Source of the DNA: an uncultured Bacteroidota bacterium | GTDB taxonomy: Bacteria; Bacteroidota; Bacteroidia; Flavobacteriales; Flavobacteriaceae | Direction of reading: 5' to 3' | Length of the DNA stretch: 64,000 bases | NCBI GenBank assembly: GCA_902626585.1 | Contig: CACOGA010000001.1 | Span: forward strand, 156,453-220,452 | Shown: positions 8,924 through 18,000 of the stretch, piece after piece | Numbering within the stretch: the first letter of the stretch is position 1 | Layout: every line of letters begins with the position of its first letter | Notes under the pieces: model-generated | Database searches by the model: none | What the model was told of the DNA's origin: nothing | Seen by the model: the letters and a program-made list of their open reading frames with translations, nothing else | Translations under genes and position numbers: made by a program

Positions 8924-9511
8924 TCAAACATAATACGGTGATATCATTATATAAACTATCACTCCGGTTACTGCAACATATAACCATATAGGAAACGTAA
9001 TCTTAGCAATTTTTCTGTGTCCTTCAAAATCGGTAGTAATAGCTCTTATGTATGAAAAAAGGACAAAAGGGATTACGGTTATAGAAAGTAAAATATGAGA
9101 TATTAAAATAAAGTAATAAATATATTTTATGATTCCCTCACCTCCAAATGATGTTGGATCACTGGTAATGTGGTATGCGATGTACATAACTAAAAAACAG
9201 AGTGATAGAGCAATACAAATTTTAACTAAATTTTCGTGAATAAGTCTTTTACCCTTTTTAATGAAGTATACAGCAGTTACTAAAATAATTGCAGTAATTC
9301 CGTTAATTGTAGCATATATAGGGGGCAAAAATGTAAGAGGTTTAGCCATTGGTAAATCTTCGATTAAAATTATCGGAACAAAATTTGGAGACCTTAAGTC
9401 AAAGACTAACTTATCTGCATCCCACTTCAAAAATAAAAGAATTGCTACGACAACAGGAACCAAAATCGAGACTACAACCGTAAGCCTATTATAAATTAAC
9501 AACTTATTCAT
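8924..9511 (-). CDS. DUF420 membrane protein, CtaM-like oxidase assembly factor
   Basis: A 195-residue integral membrane protein with about five hydrophobic helices, matching the DUF420 family. Marks include a central FLPPIYATINGITAI segment, LCFLVMYIAYH, and a helix with ILISHILLSIT, with several conserved His that could face a metal or heme. The Bacillus member CtaM (YozB) is needed for activity of caa3 oxidase. Its start overlaps the end of the SCO gene by eight bases, so it belongs to the same biogenesis operon. Confidence 0.87.
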   Translation of the reverse strand: MNKLLIYNRLTVVVSILVPVVVAILLFLKWDADKLVFDLRSPNFVPIILIEDLPMAKPLTFLPPIYATINGITAIILVTAVYFIKKGKRLIHENLVKICIALSLCFLVMYIAYHITSDPTSFGGEGIIKYIYYFILISHILLSITVIPFVLFSYIRAITTDFEGHRKIAKITFPIWLYVAVTGVIVYIMISPYYV

Positions 9512-10247
9512 TTAATAATTTTAGTAAATCTTCTTTTAAAACAGTAATCTCTTCCGCCTCACCATTTAAGTCTAGCTTTTCTTTGAAATTAACCGAACCT
9601 TTGTAATAAATCTTTGGGTTTCCAAATTCATCTTGCCTGCATCTAATATATCCCTCTTTATCAACAAGTGCAAAATATCCTGAATGCTCAAATCCGTCAA
9701 TAAAATCTGAGCTCGCTGCAGTGTAAAGATTAAATCCATCATTTGCAAGCTCATAAATTTCATCAGCTTCACCAGTCATAAGATTCCAATTAGGATTTTC
9801 AATTCCATTATCCTTGGCATATTTTCTTAGTATGTTTACTGTATCATATTCAGGGTTAATAGAAAATGATGCAATACCAAAATTTGGAAATGTTGTGAAG
9901 CTATTTTGAATGTGAACGAGATTGGTATTCATTATTGGACATATGGTTGTACAGGTAGTGAAAAAGAATTCAACAATATAAACCTTACCAAGATAAAATT
10001 CATTAGAAATAAGTTCTCCATTTTGATTGACAAATTTAAAACCAGGTACTTTTTTTCTTTCATCATTAATAATTAGGTACGGAAGTGATTCAATATTTTT
10101 TTCAAAATTATCAAGCTTTAAACTTCTACTTTCGCTTCTTGAAACGTCATTATTTACTAACCTATCAATAATTCTGGGAACAAAAACCAAACCAAAAACA
10201 ATCACTAATATTATTGTAAAAATATTTTTCTTATTCTTCATTACCAT
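9504..10247 (-). CDS. SCO1/SenC-family copper chaperone for cytochrome oxidase
   Basis: A 247-residue protein with an N-terminal membrane anchor (about residues 9-26) and a periplasmic thioredoxin-like domain. The copper-binding CxxxC is C99-TTI-C103 in FFFTTCTTICPIMN, and the distal ligand is in FEHSGYFALVD. SCO proteins deliver copper to, or reduce, the CuA site of oxidase subunit II. The ATG at 10239-10241 is an alternative start two codons in. Its 5' end overlaps the SCO-like gene upstream and its 3' end overlaps DUF420, so translation of the three is probably coupled. Confidence 0.93.
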   Translation of the reverse strand: MVMKNKKNIFTIILVIVFGLVFVPRIIDRLVNNDVSRSESRSLKLDNFEKNIESLPYLIINDERKKVPGFKFVNQNGELISNEFYLGKVYIVEFFFTTCTTICPIMNTNLVHIQNSFTTFPNFGIASFSINPEYDTVNILRKYAKDNGIENPNWNLMTGEADEIYELANDGFNLYTAASSDFIDGFEHSGYFALVDKEGYIRCRQDEFGNPKIYYKGSVNFKEKLDLNGEAEEITVLKEDLLKLLNE

Positions 10248-10947
10248 CCAAATTACTTATTCGTCTTATATTAGAATTAAAGTTACCTTTTCTTTTTTGT
10301 CTGTATTCTGTGAATAAAATTCTAATATCATCATTCATTTTCTTCTTGATTTCTGAGACTATCACAGAATTATAGGAATACAAACCAAATTTATCGATAT
10401 TATTTTCAACTTGATCATCATTCCTGTCATCAATTCTGCCTCGTTGGTTTCTTTGCTTATCAATAATAAAAACCTGAGAAGTATAGTTTATAGAATCTAA
10501 TTTTTTTGAAGTCCTAAGGGATTTATAAACTTGACTTATTTTTTTATCACTGGCAGTAGCAAAAAACCAATATTTTAATTCATCTGACTTTAACAGCTCT
10601 TTTTTTACATCCATTAACAATTTTTCTGAACCTGATGAAGCTATAGAAATAATTTGAAACTTTTTAAAGCCTTTAAATTTATCATATACCAACTCTTTTA
10701 AATTTAGGGCACCAGTTATATATTTGGTTGGATTATCTCCTAAAAAATTTACAATAGTAATATTTTCTTCAAAAGTTGTTTCATTATCATCTATGAAATT
10801 TAAAAAATCTATTTCAACTATATCTTCATTAACAATATCCAATGTATTATAATTATGTGTTGAAGGATATAAGAATAACAAAAATATTACTGGTAATAAA
10901 AAAAGTATTCCCAGAATGAACCATTTTCTGTAAAAAGTATTAATCAC
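10231..10947 (-). CDS. Cysteine-free SCO-like membrane-anchored protein, function unknown
   Basis: About 238 residues from a GTG at 10945-10947, which follows the stop of the subunit IV gene by 13 bases and gives MINTFYRKW before the membrane anchor. The frame continues upstream to an ATG at 11019, but that would overlap subunit IV by 59 bases. One anchor helix (FILGILFLLPVIFLLFLYP) is followed by a domain whose layout resembles SCO or thioredoxin folds: a strand ITIVNFLGD where SCO has its CxxxC, a middle strand FQIISIAS, and VFIIDKQRNQRGRIDD, which recalls the SCO 'DKxGxxRGxYD' segment. No cysteine exists in the whole protein, so it cannot bind copper as SCO does. It overlaps the true SCO gene by 17 bases. 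Confidence 0.72.
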   Translation of the reverse strand: MINTFYRKWFILGILFLLPVIFLLFLYPSTHNYNTLDIVNEDIVEIDFLNFIDDNETTFEENITIVNFLGDNPTKYITGALNLKELVYDKFKGFKKFQIISIASSGSEKLLMDVKKELLKSDELKYWFFATASDKKISQVYKSLRTSKKLDSINYTSQVFIIDKQRNQRGRIDDRNDDQVENNIDKFGLYSYNSVIVSEIKKKMNDDIRILFTEYRQKRKGNFNSNIRRISNLDGNEE

Positions 10948-10960
10948 AATTTGAAGATAA

Positions 10961-11350
10961 TTAAAAATCAGTTTTAATATAATTTGATGTATCGCTAAAC
11001 TCATCAAAAATATAGCCACCTTCTTGTATTAAAATAAAAGTAAGATAAAGAATAAGGAAAACAGCAGTCCAGACCACAACCCTTCTCAAAATAGAAGTTT
11101 CATCTCGCATGTGCATAAAATCCCATGTAATATAATATGCTTTTACTATGGTTAAAATTATAAATATCCAATTTAGCAATTTTAAGTTTAAAAAATATTC
11201 GTTCAAAATAGCCGGCTTGTAAATACCTAATACTACCTCTACTAAAGTCACAACTGATAATAGGATTAGTACACCAATTATCTTTTGCGTATTAGATTTA
11301 AATTTAATTAAACCTCTAAAAATCTCTAACTTGTGTGCGTGCTCAGCCAT
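10961..11350 (-). CDS. Cytochrome c oxidase subunit IV (CyoD/CtaF-like)
   Basis: A 129-residue small membrane protein with three hydrophobic helices (about 22-42, 51-70 and 86-106) starting MAEHAHKLEIFRG. This is the form of prokaryotic oxidase subunit IV found in Bacteroidota; the stretch VKAYYITWDFMHMRDE between helices 2 and 3 is typical of the family (COX4_pro). Subunit IV stabilises the oxidase but has no cofactor. It starts four bases after the stop of the long subunit III gene. Confidence 0.88.
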   Translation of the reverse strand: MAEHAHKLEIFRGLIKFKSNTQKIIGVLILLSVVTLVEVVLGIYKPAILNEYFLNLKLLNWIFIILTIVKAYYITWDFMHMRDETSILRRVVVWTAVFLILYLTFILIQEGGYIFDEFSDTSNYIKTDF

Positions 11351-11354
11351 GATA

Positions 11355-12335
11355 CTATACTAAATAGAAAAACGTAAAAACAAAAACCCAAACTAAATCC
11401 ACAAAGTGCCAATAAAGACCAACCTTTTCAACCATTTCATAACTTTTTCTTTTTTCATATGTTCCTATTATAACATTAAAGAAGATTATGATATTTAAAA
11501 CTATTCCAGAAAATACATGAAAACCGTGAAAGCCGGTTATGAAGAAGAAGAAATTGGCAAATAAAGGCGCACCATACTCATTCTCGATTAAATTTGCACC
11601 ATTAACAACTGAAACACCGGTTGTCTTTAAGATATTTAAAGATTCTTCTCGAGATAGCACTGTTTTGTGACCTTTGTCATCTAAAATTTGTGTTCTGATA
11701 ACAATATTAGGAGAAGCCTCCATTCCAGCGATTACTTCTTCAACAGAGTATAATGGAAGTGTTCCTTCGTCTCTGTACCAAATTCCATTGTATTTTTCAT
11801 GTTGATTTCTTGAATCTGCATAAACAAATGCAAAATCAGTTACCGAAACTCTCTTGGAGGTTTCCATATCTAAAAATTGTAAAATATTTCCACCTTTTGT
11901 CTTTACTGCACCGTAATCACCTTTTATAAAAGTAGCCCATTCCCACGCCTGTGAACCAACAAAAATTATACCTCCAATTATTGTTAAAAACATGTAAAAA
12001 GTAACTTTAGATTTATTCATTTTATGACCTGCATCAACAGCTAATACCATAGTGACAGAGGACATAATTAGAACAAAGGTCATAAAGGCAACATAAATCA
12101 TCGGTAACTCTTGACCATGCATGAAGGGAACGTGAGTAAAGACTTCGTCTGCTATAGGCCAAGAATTTGCGTATTTAAACCTGGCAAAGCCATAAGAAAC
12201 AATAAATCCAGAAAATGTTAGTGCATCCGATACAATGAAAAACCACATCATCATTTTACCGTATGAAGCATTAAGAGGCTTGTTACCACCTCCCCAAACT
12301 TTTTCATTTGAGGTTGTATTTACTGCTGTTCCCAT
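11355..12335 (-). CDS. Cytochrome c oxidase subunit III, long form with a soluble insertion
   Basis: A 326-residue subunit III homologue. The first helices (FFIVSDALTFSGFIVSYGFARF) and the last (FFFFITGFHGFHVFSGI ... YWHFVDLVWVFVF) are standard subunit III, including the GFHGFHV and HFVDLVW motifs. Between them, at about residues 138-255, is a hydrophilic insertion of roughly 118 residues (KGGNILQFLDMETSKRV ... YGAPLFANF) not present in classical subunit III. It is followed in transcription by subunit IV and preceded by a second, short subunit III gene. Subunit III carries no cofactor but protects proton uptake and binds lipid. Confidence 0.9.
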   Translation of the reverse strand: MGTAVNTTSNEKVWGGGNKPLNASYGKMMMWFFIVSDALTFSGFIVSYGFARFKYANSWPIADEVFTHVPFMHGQELPMIYVAFMTFVLIMSSVTMVLAVDAGHKMNKSKVTFYMFLTIIGGIIFVGSQAWEWATFIKGDYGAVKTKGGNILQFLDMETSKRVSVTDFAFVYADSRNQHEKYNGIWYRDEGTLPLYSVEEVIAGMEASPNIVIRTQILDDKGHKTVLSREESLNILKTTGVSVVNGANLIENEYGAPLFANFFFFITGFHGFHVFSGIVLNIIIFFNVIIGTYEKRKSYEMVEKVGLYWHFVDLVWVFVFTFFYLV

Positions 12336-12366
12336 AGTTTAATTTAGAGGTACAAAAATAATTATT

Positions 12367-12936
12367 TTAACCGAAGAAAACCAAAAATATGAATAGGTAA
12401 ATCCACAAAATATCTACAAAATGCCAAAATATTGATGCCAGTTCAAAACCGGTAACATTATTCTTGTGATAGGCCCCCTTAAGGTTTTTGATAAAAACAA
12501 CAATTAGAGCGATCAATCCAACAATCACGTGCAATACATGTACAAAAGCTATCAAGAAAATAAAAGAACTATTAATAGTACTTGTTGGGCCTGTAAAGTG
12601 ATATCCATTACTCATTATTTGATTAAAACCTACAAACTGAAAAATAATAAAAAGTACCCCCAAAATAATTGTACTTAAAATAAGTCCTGAAACAATATTT
12701 TTTTCATTTCTCATTAAAGGTTTTCTGGCAAAAATTAAAGATATACTACTGCCTATAATCAAAAATAAACTCAAATAGAAGGCTTCTGGTATATCAAAAT
12801 TATCTACCCAATCTTCTCTGTTTTTACTAACTATGAAGGCACTTGTAAGTCCAGCAAAAGTCATTATTAATGAACCAATGCCAAACCAAAGCATCATCTT
12901 CAAAGCTCTATTTTTTTTATTTTCTAATGAAGTCAT
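12367..12936 (-). CDS. Heme-copper oxidase subunit III, short form
   Basis: A 189-residue, five-helix subunit III protein. Recognisable parts are MLWFGIGSLIMTFAGLTSAFIV at the first helix (typical of the Bacteroidota family), FAFVHVLHVIVGLIAL-like FIFLIAFVHVLHVIVGL, and the terminal SIFWHFVDILWIYLF. It lies three bases after the cyoE stop and 31 bases before the longer subunit III gene. Two non-identical subunit III genes in tandem are common in this phylum. Whether both join the same complex as CoxA and CoxB encoded 12 kb away is inferred. Confidence 0.9.
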   Translation of the reverse strand: MTSLENKKNRALKMMLWFGIGSLIMTFAGLTSAFIVSKNREDWVDNFDIPEAFYLSLFLIIGSSISLIFARKPLMRNEKNIVSGLILSTIILGVLFIIFQFVGFNQIMSNGYHFTGPTSTINSSFIFLIAFVHVLHVIVGLIALIVVFIKNLKGAYHKNNVTGFELASIFWHFVDILWIYLFIFLVFFG

Positions 12937-12938
12937 GA

Positions 12939-13808
12939 TTAGAAGATTTTATCAAATAAAAACGTCAGTTGAACCAACGTTAAATAAATAACGCTTGTTA
13001 ACATTAGTTTATTTGCGTTTTCATTTTTACCATCTAAAAAAAGGATGTAGGCTCTGTGTACTAAAATTGCTCCTAGAATTATTACAGAACAAACACCCGC
13101 TAAACTTAATTTTAGTTCTCCCGTTATTCCAAAATAAGGCACGATTGTAATCAAAACTGCCCAAATAGAATAAAACAAAATTTGTGCCGATGTAGACTTG
13201 TCTTTCTTTCCGGTTGGTAACATTTTAAAACCAGCTTTTTCATAATCACTGCTTTGGGCCCAACCGATAGACCAAAAATGTGGAAATTGCCAAAAGAATT
13301 GCATCAAAAATAAGGTTAAAGCTTCAATTCCTATATCATTGGTAGCGGCTACCCACCCAATCATAAAAGGAAAAGCACCAGGGATTGCACCGATAAAAAC
13401 TGCTATAGGACTTATCAATTTCATTGGTGTATATATGGATGTATATATGAATATTGAAAGAGCTGCAAGAATTGCAACTTTTATATTGATGAGATACATA
13501 AAAATTAGTCCAAGCAGTGCAGTAGTGATGGCTAGAAATAGCGCAAATCTTGTACTAATTTCATTTTTTGGTAAAGGGCGGTTTTGAGTTCTTTTCATTG
13601 ATTTGTCTAAATCCTTCTCTATTATCTGATTAAATATGTTAGATGAACTTACTATAAGAATTCCGCCGGTAGTCAAATAAAAAAGCTGAGTGTAGTCAAT
13701 CTCATTTGAAGCAAGAAAATAGCTAATAAACGAAGAAAATACTACGCTTAATGTCAATCTTATCTTTGTAAGCTCTTTTATAATGTGTATTGAATTATAT
13801 GTAGACAA
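12939..13808 (-). CDS. cyoE: Protoheme IX farnesyltransferase (heme O synthase)
   Basis: A 289-residue UbiA-family prenyltransferase with eight or nine helices. The two Asp-rich prenyl-diphosphate sites are visible: NQIIEKDLDKSMKRTQNRPLP near residues 60-80 and DYEKAGFKMLP near 190-200. It converts heme B to heme O, the precursor of heme A for the oxidase. The start is TTG at 13806-13808; no ATG, GTG or other usable codon precedes the conserved region, and AAAAGGAGAC lies directly upstream. A -7 element just upstream indicates that the oxidase-biogenesis set can be transcribed from here, independently of tonB. Confidence 0.92.
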   Translation of the reverse strand: MSTYNSIHIIKELTKIRLTLSVVFSSFISYFLASNEIDYTQLFYLTTGGILIVSSSNIFNQIIEKDLDKSMKRTQNRPLPKNEISTRFALFLAITTALLGLIFMYLINIKVAILAALSIFIYTSIYTPMKLISPIAVFIGAIPGAFPFMIGWVAATNDIGIEALTLFLMQFFWQFPHFWSIGWAQSSDYEKAGFKMLPTGKKDKSTSAQILFYSIWAVLITIVPYFGITGELKLSLAGVCSVIILGAILVHRAYILFLDGKNENANKLMLTSVIYLTLVQLTFLFDKIF

Positions 13809-13828
13809 GTCTCCTTTTAAATAAGTTG

Positions 13829-13836
13829 CAAATATA
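13829..13836 (-). promoter_or_regulatory. -7 promoter element (TAnnTTTG) upstream of cyoE
   Basis: TATATTTG on the minus strand matches the Bacteroidota -7 consensus. Transcription would start about 13822-13824, giving a leader of some 15 bases before the TTG start of cyoE. No clear TTG is present at the -33 distance. Confidence 0.45.
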
Positions 13837-13878
13837 AGATTTATAAAACCTTAAATAGTTTAAAATGAATAAAAAGAT

Positions 13879-14589
13879 TTAATCCTGAACTTGGAATATT
13901 ATCGGAAGTGAGTATGGAACAATTACTGCTTTACCTCTTTGTTTACCAGGCTGCATTTTTGGTAGTAAGCCAATTACTCTGATGGCTTCTTTTTCTAGTC
14001 TGGGATGTGGAGCTCTGGCTCTTACTCCAGTAACATTTCCGATTTTATCGACTTTAAATATCACAGAAATTCTTTGCCTTCCGGTCAAACCTAAGTCACC
14101 AGCTAGATCTGTATTAAATTTTCTCTGAACAAATTTTGAAATTTTTTCAGACATACATTTTCTTCTCTTTTCATTATTCCCTCTTTCACATCCCGGGAAA
14201 ACAGGAACATTCTCAATGACAGCAAAAGGAACTTCAACATCCTCCTCTACCTCCTCAATTTCAATATCTTCAATTTCAAGCTCTTCATCAGACTCAGTAG
14301 ACTCAATTATAGTTTCTTCAACTTCCTCCTCATCCTCAACAATTTCGATAACTTCTGGTGCTGGAGGCGGGGGTGGTGGAGGCGGTGGGGGTTTTACCTG
14401 CTCAGTAATCGGGACCTCTTCCTCATCCAAAGCATCCATATTAACCCTATCAATATTCATGGCATCCTTATCATAAACCTTGTAGTTAATGGTTCCATAT
14501 GACATGAACATCATTAAGGCAAGGCCCACTGCAAAGTAGAGTGAACTATTTCTTCCGATATCAGCTTTAGGATTTTTTTTGCTTTGCAT
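13879..14589 (-). CDS. Energy transducer TonB, Bacteroidota type
   Basis: A 236-residue protein with one N-terminal membrane helix (about 17-35), a run of ten prolines (about 66-75, encoded by a GGC/GGT-rich stretch read on the other strand), a long Glu- and Ile-rich acidic linker, and a C-terminal TonB domain beginning AVIENVPVFPGCERG and containing GDLGLTGRQRISVIFKVDKIG-type strands. The VFPGCE...C pattern is characteristic of Bacteroidota TonB. It couples the ExbB/ExbD proton channel to outer-membrane receptors. It lies between gcvH and cyoE with about 70-base gaps on both sides. Confidence 0.9.
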   Translation of the reverse strand: MQSKKNPKADIGRNSSLYFAVGLALMMFMSYGTINYKVYDKDAMNIDRVNMDALDEEEVPITEQVKPPPPPPPPPPAPEVIEIVEDEEEVEETIIESTESDEELEIEDIEIEEVEEDVEVPFAVIENVPVFPGCERGNNEKRRKCMSEKISKFVQRKFNTDLAGDLGLTGRQRISVIFKVDKIGNVTGVRARAPHPRLEKEAIRVIGLLPKMQPGKQRGKAVIVPYSLPIIFQVQD

Positions 14590-14668
14590 TAGGAATATTA
14601 ATTAAGCTAAAATAACCAATAATTTATAAAAAAAACAAGTTTTTTAGTTTTTCGATATTTTGATTTGA

Positions 14669-15049
14669 CTATTCCCCAATTAAGTCTTTATACTGTTCGG
14701 AATTTAACAATTCATTTAGGTCGTCTATGTCATTAACTTTTAATCGTATCATCCATCCTTTTGTATATGGATCAGAATTAACATCTTCTGGGGTTTCCTC
14801 TAATGAATCATTAAACTCTAAAATCTCACCCGAAACAGGTAAAAATAAATCCGAAACTGTTTTTACAGCTTCCACAGTCCCAAAGACATCATCTGCCTCT
14901 AAAGTCTCGCCTACAGTTTCAACTTCAACATAAACTATGTCCCCTAATTCTCTTTGTGCAAAATCTGTAATTCCAACGGTTGCAACATCACCATCAATAG
15001 AGATCCATTCATGGTCCTTTGTGTATTTTAAATCTTTTGGTATGTTCAT
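14669..15049 (-). CDS. gcvH: Glycine cleavage system H protein
   Basis: A 126-residue lipoyl-carrier protein. The lipoylated lysine is K63 in FGTVEAVKTVSDL; the N-terminus YTKDHEWI and the segment VGITDFAQRELGDIVYVE are standard for GcvH. It shuttles the aminomethyl group between the P, T and L proteins of glycine cleavage. It begins 12 bases after the sprA stop, so it is transcribed with sprA and ruvA; there is no room for a glycine riboswitch in front of it. Confidence 0.97.
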   Translation of the reverse strand: MNIPKDLKYTKDHEWISIDGDVATVGITDFAQRELGDIVYVEVETVGETLEADDVFGTVEAVKTVSDLFLPVSGEILEFNDSLEETPEDVNSDPYTKGWMIRLKVNDIDDLNELLNSEQYKDLIGE

Positions 15050-15061
15050 TTTAACAATTAT

Positions 15062-18000
15062 TTAATTTCCAAAATTATATCTCATAGTAAACCCTGCTCT
15101 AATCGTTGTCTGAGGAAATGCTGTCGAAATTGCATATTCAGAAAACGAATAATCAAAATAAAAAATTCCCGTTAAATTCTGACTAAATGCATAATCTGCA
15201 GAATACTTTAAATTTAATATAGTTTGACCAGAGGTTACCTGGTTATTATCCAAATCCAAATATCGAACAATTGTTTTATTATTCCTAACGGAAAAGTCAG
15301 CTTTCATATTTAGATCACTCTTAATTAATTGTCTCGAACCACCAAGTCTTGACCTAATTTGAAGATCTTTTACTCTGTAGCCTAAGCCCAATATATATTC
15401 ATAGCCCTGAATTTCTGTGAGAAGGTTATTATCAAAACTAAGTGAAAGCAGTCTGTCTTTTCGAATTTCGGTTTGCAACTTTAATGAATTCTTCATTTCA
15501 ACATCAATTTTAACGAGTGGGCTAAATTGCTCCATTAAATTTATATTACTAAATAAGGTTTTATTTTTATAGTTATCTGACTGATCAAAAACATCAGTAT
15601 TTTGAGAAGTATAAACAAGGTTAAAATCGGGCTGAACATAGTCAAGATTTGATCTAAACTGATTAATGGTATACATTGAGTTATATCCATGAGATATTGA
15701 AAATCTCTTGAAGTTTTTTCTAAACCAATCCATTTTCATAAATCCTGAGTATTTTACGCTCCAATTTGGAATTGGAATATCTCTGAAGGCTCCTAGTTGA
15801 ACTTTATTTGCATCTACTCCAGAGTACGCAGAAAGGAATGATGGTAATAAAACAGATTGACTGGTCTTTCCAAATCCGAGTGGGAAACCAGCTAAATCGC
15901 CATTTTCAAAATTGTTTGGATTAGAAAAATCTACACCCTCACGCATTGCAAGCCTTCTTGCGATAACTAATCTATTTGATTTAAAAGTTTCAAAAACTTC
16001 AGAGCTGAATTCATCACTTTTTGAAAAAGCAGTCTTAATCAAAATTGTTGAAATATTAAAATTACCAATCGAGTTTTGAATAAATGGGTTATATAAATCA
16101 CTTAACCCATCATTATCATTATCAATCGTATTAAATGACTCTGTCAAATTTTCTGCGTAAGTTCTACCACCGGTTAAATCAATTTTTAAATCATTAAGAG
16201 GTACCAAATTTGCCGAGAAAGTAAGGTTAGTGTTGCTGGTGCTTGAAAACTGCTGATTAAATTCTGGGAAAACTGTAAGCCAACCATTTCTGGCAGCTAA
16301 ATATCTAATATCTTTTTGACTTCCAAAAACGTATCCGAAAGTTGGTGTAAATGAGCCAATAAACCCAGGTGTATCCAAAAATCCAGGTAAAAATGTACCA
16401 TTATTTTCTGAATAATTAATTTGAATCCTTTTAACAGTGGTGATTAAGTCAACCAATGATTTCAAAATCGGATTGGTTTTTTTATTGCCATCATTTTGTG
16501 AAAACCCTCTCACGGCCTTTGAATCAGAACCTCTGTTAAATTTAGTTAATCCCAAATATCTGTAAAATTTCTGCATATCCAAGACTGAATTTATGTTGTG
16601 AGTATTTGCATTAGATATCGAATTTCCTAAGTCATATGTTTGACCATCAAGTGTTAGATTACCAAATAAATCTGAACCTTTTTGCCATTGAAAATCGCCC
16701 GTGTAAGAGTAGCTGGTTTTTATAAAATTAAAAGTTGGTATTTTATTAAGTGGTATATCATAATTAATCGCAACTTGCTGAGCCTGCCTGTTGGGATCAC
16801 CAATATCTAGAAATTTATCCCAAACATCAAGTTCAGGGTCTTGCATTCCGTTAATTTGATTATCTATAAAATAATTTCTTACAATATTATTATTGCCCAA
16901 ATTATAGTTTAGGGTTAAATTTTCTGAAATAGGGTAATTTATTGCCAACTGAAAATCAAAAGAATAGTTTCTTCTAAATAGTTCTTGAATTCCAATATTA
17001 TCTTGTGTTAAATCAACTTCTCTAAATTTTTGCTTATTAAACTGTCTAATATAATCAGTGTTTATACTAATGCTTGACGGTAATAGATTAAAATTGAAAT
17101 CTTTTAATATTTTTAAGTATTTACTATTAAAAATAGAGTCTTTCTTTTTAAGCGGTTCTAGTTTAATGGTATTAAAATTAAAGTTATAATTAACTCCTGC
17201 TCTAACATTTTGGTCAAGCATGTTTTCAATTTCATAATCTCTGTGATTTACCTCGTTATAAGAATAATTAAAAGTAAGGTTCTCTAAGTCATAAAATCTA
17301 GGGGTTTTTTCATCATTAGTCCTTTGTTTATTTACGCCAATTAAGTTTATACTTTTTCTTTTTGTATAATCCTCAGACTGTCTCAAAATAGCATCTTTGT
17401 CTTGCTGAGATTCTGCCTGATCAATCCTTGAAGAAAGTGTGATATCTCTATACTGCTGATCAAATTCCGGTGTTATATACTCCTCACCTTGACCATAATT
17501 TAAGGGAATATTTAATCCCCATTTTTCTGGGAAGAGCTGCCCCATATTTATATTAGAAATAATATCATATTGTTTTTTATCCACTTTATCTCTTTCACTT
17601 GGTCCCTGCTCAATATTTCCAAAACCACTGGTACTTTGTCTAGCAGTTGCGGAAATATTCATAAAATCAGCAATATTTGTATCAACAGCTAATGTAGCAG
17701 CCCATCCCCCTTCATTATCCATATCTGAAAGTCTCAATTCATTAAACCAAACCTCAGCGCAAACGTCCATATTATCCTGACTAGGGTTTTTTACACCAAT
17801 CATCAGGGTTCTAATATCACCAAAATTTGGATTTCCTTTTATAGAAATTCTTTGCTCACCAACATCTAAGGGGGAAAATTCAGCAACAGGTTCATCAGTC
17901 ACATCCTCGTTAATTACATCATAGAAAACTGGCTGATCAGATCCTAATGTACCATTAAGAATTGAAAGAGATTTTATAGTTTCTAAGGCGTTAATCGGTA

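Noticed and set aside
14216..14476. Plus-strand frame rich in Ser and Gly opposite tonB
   Set aside because: It is the complement of the Glu-rich linker and the proline run of TonB; composition explains it.
14630..14645. AAAAAAC/GTTTTTT sequence after gcvH as terminator
   Set aside because: The loop would be only two to four bases and the stem is nearly all A-T.
15050..15061. Possible glycine riboswitch before gcvH
   Set aside because: Only 12 bases separate sprA and gcvH, far too few for an aptamer, and the gene is inside an operon.
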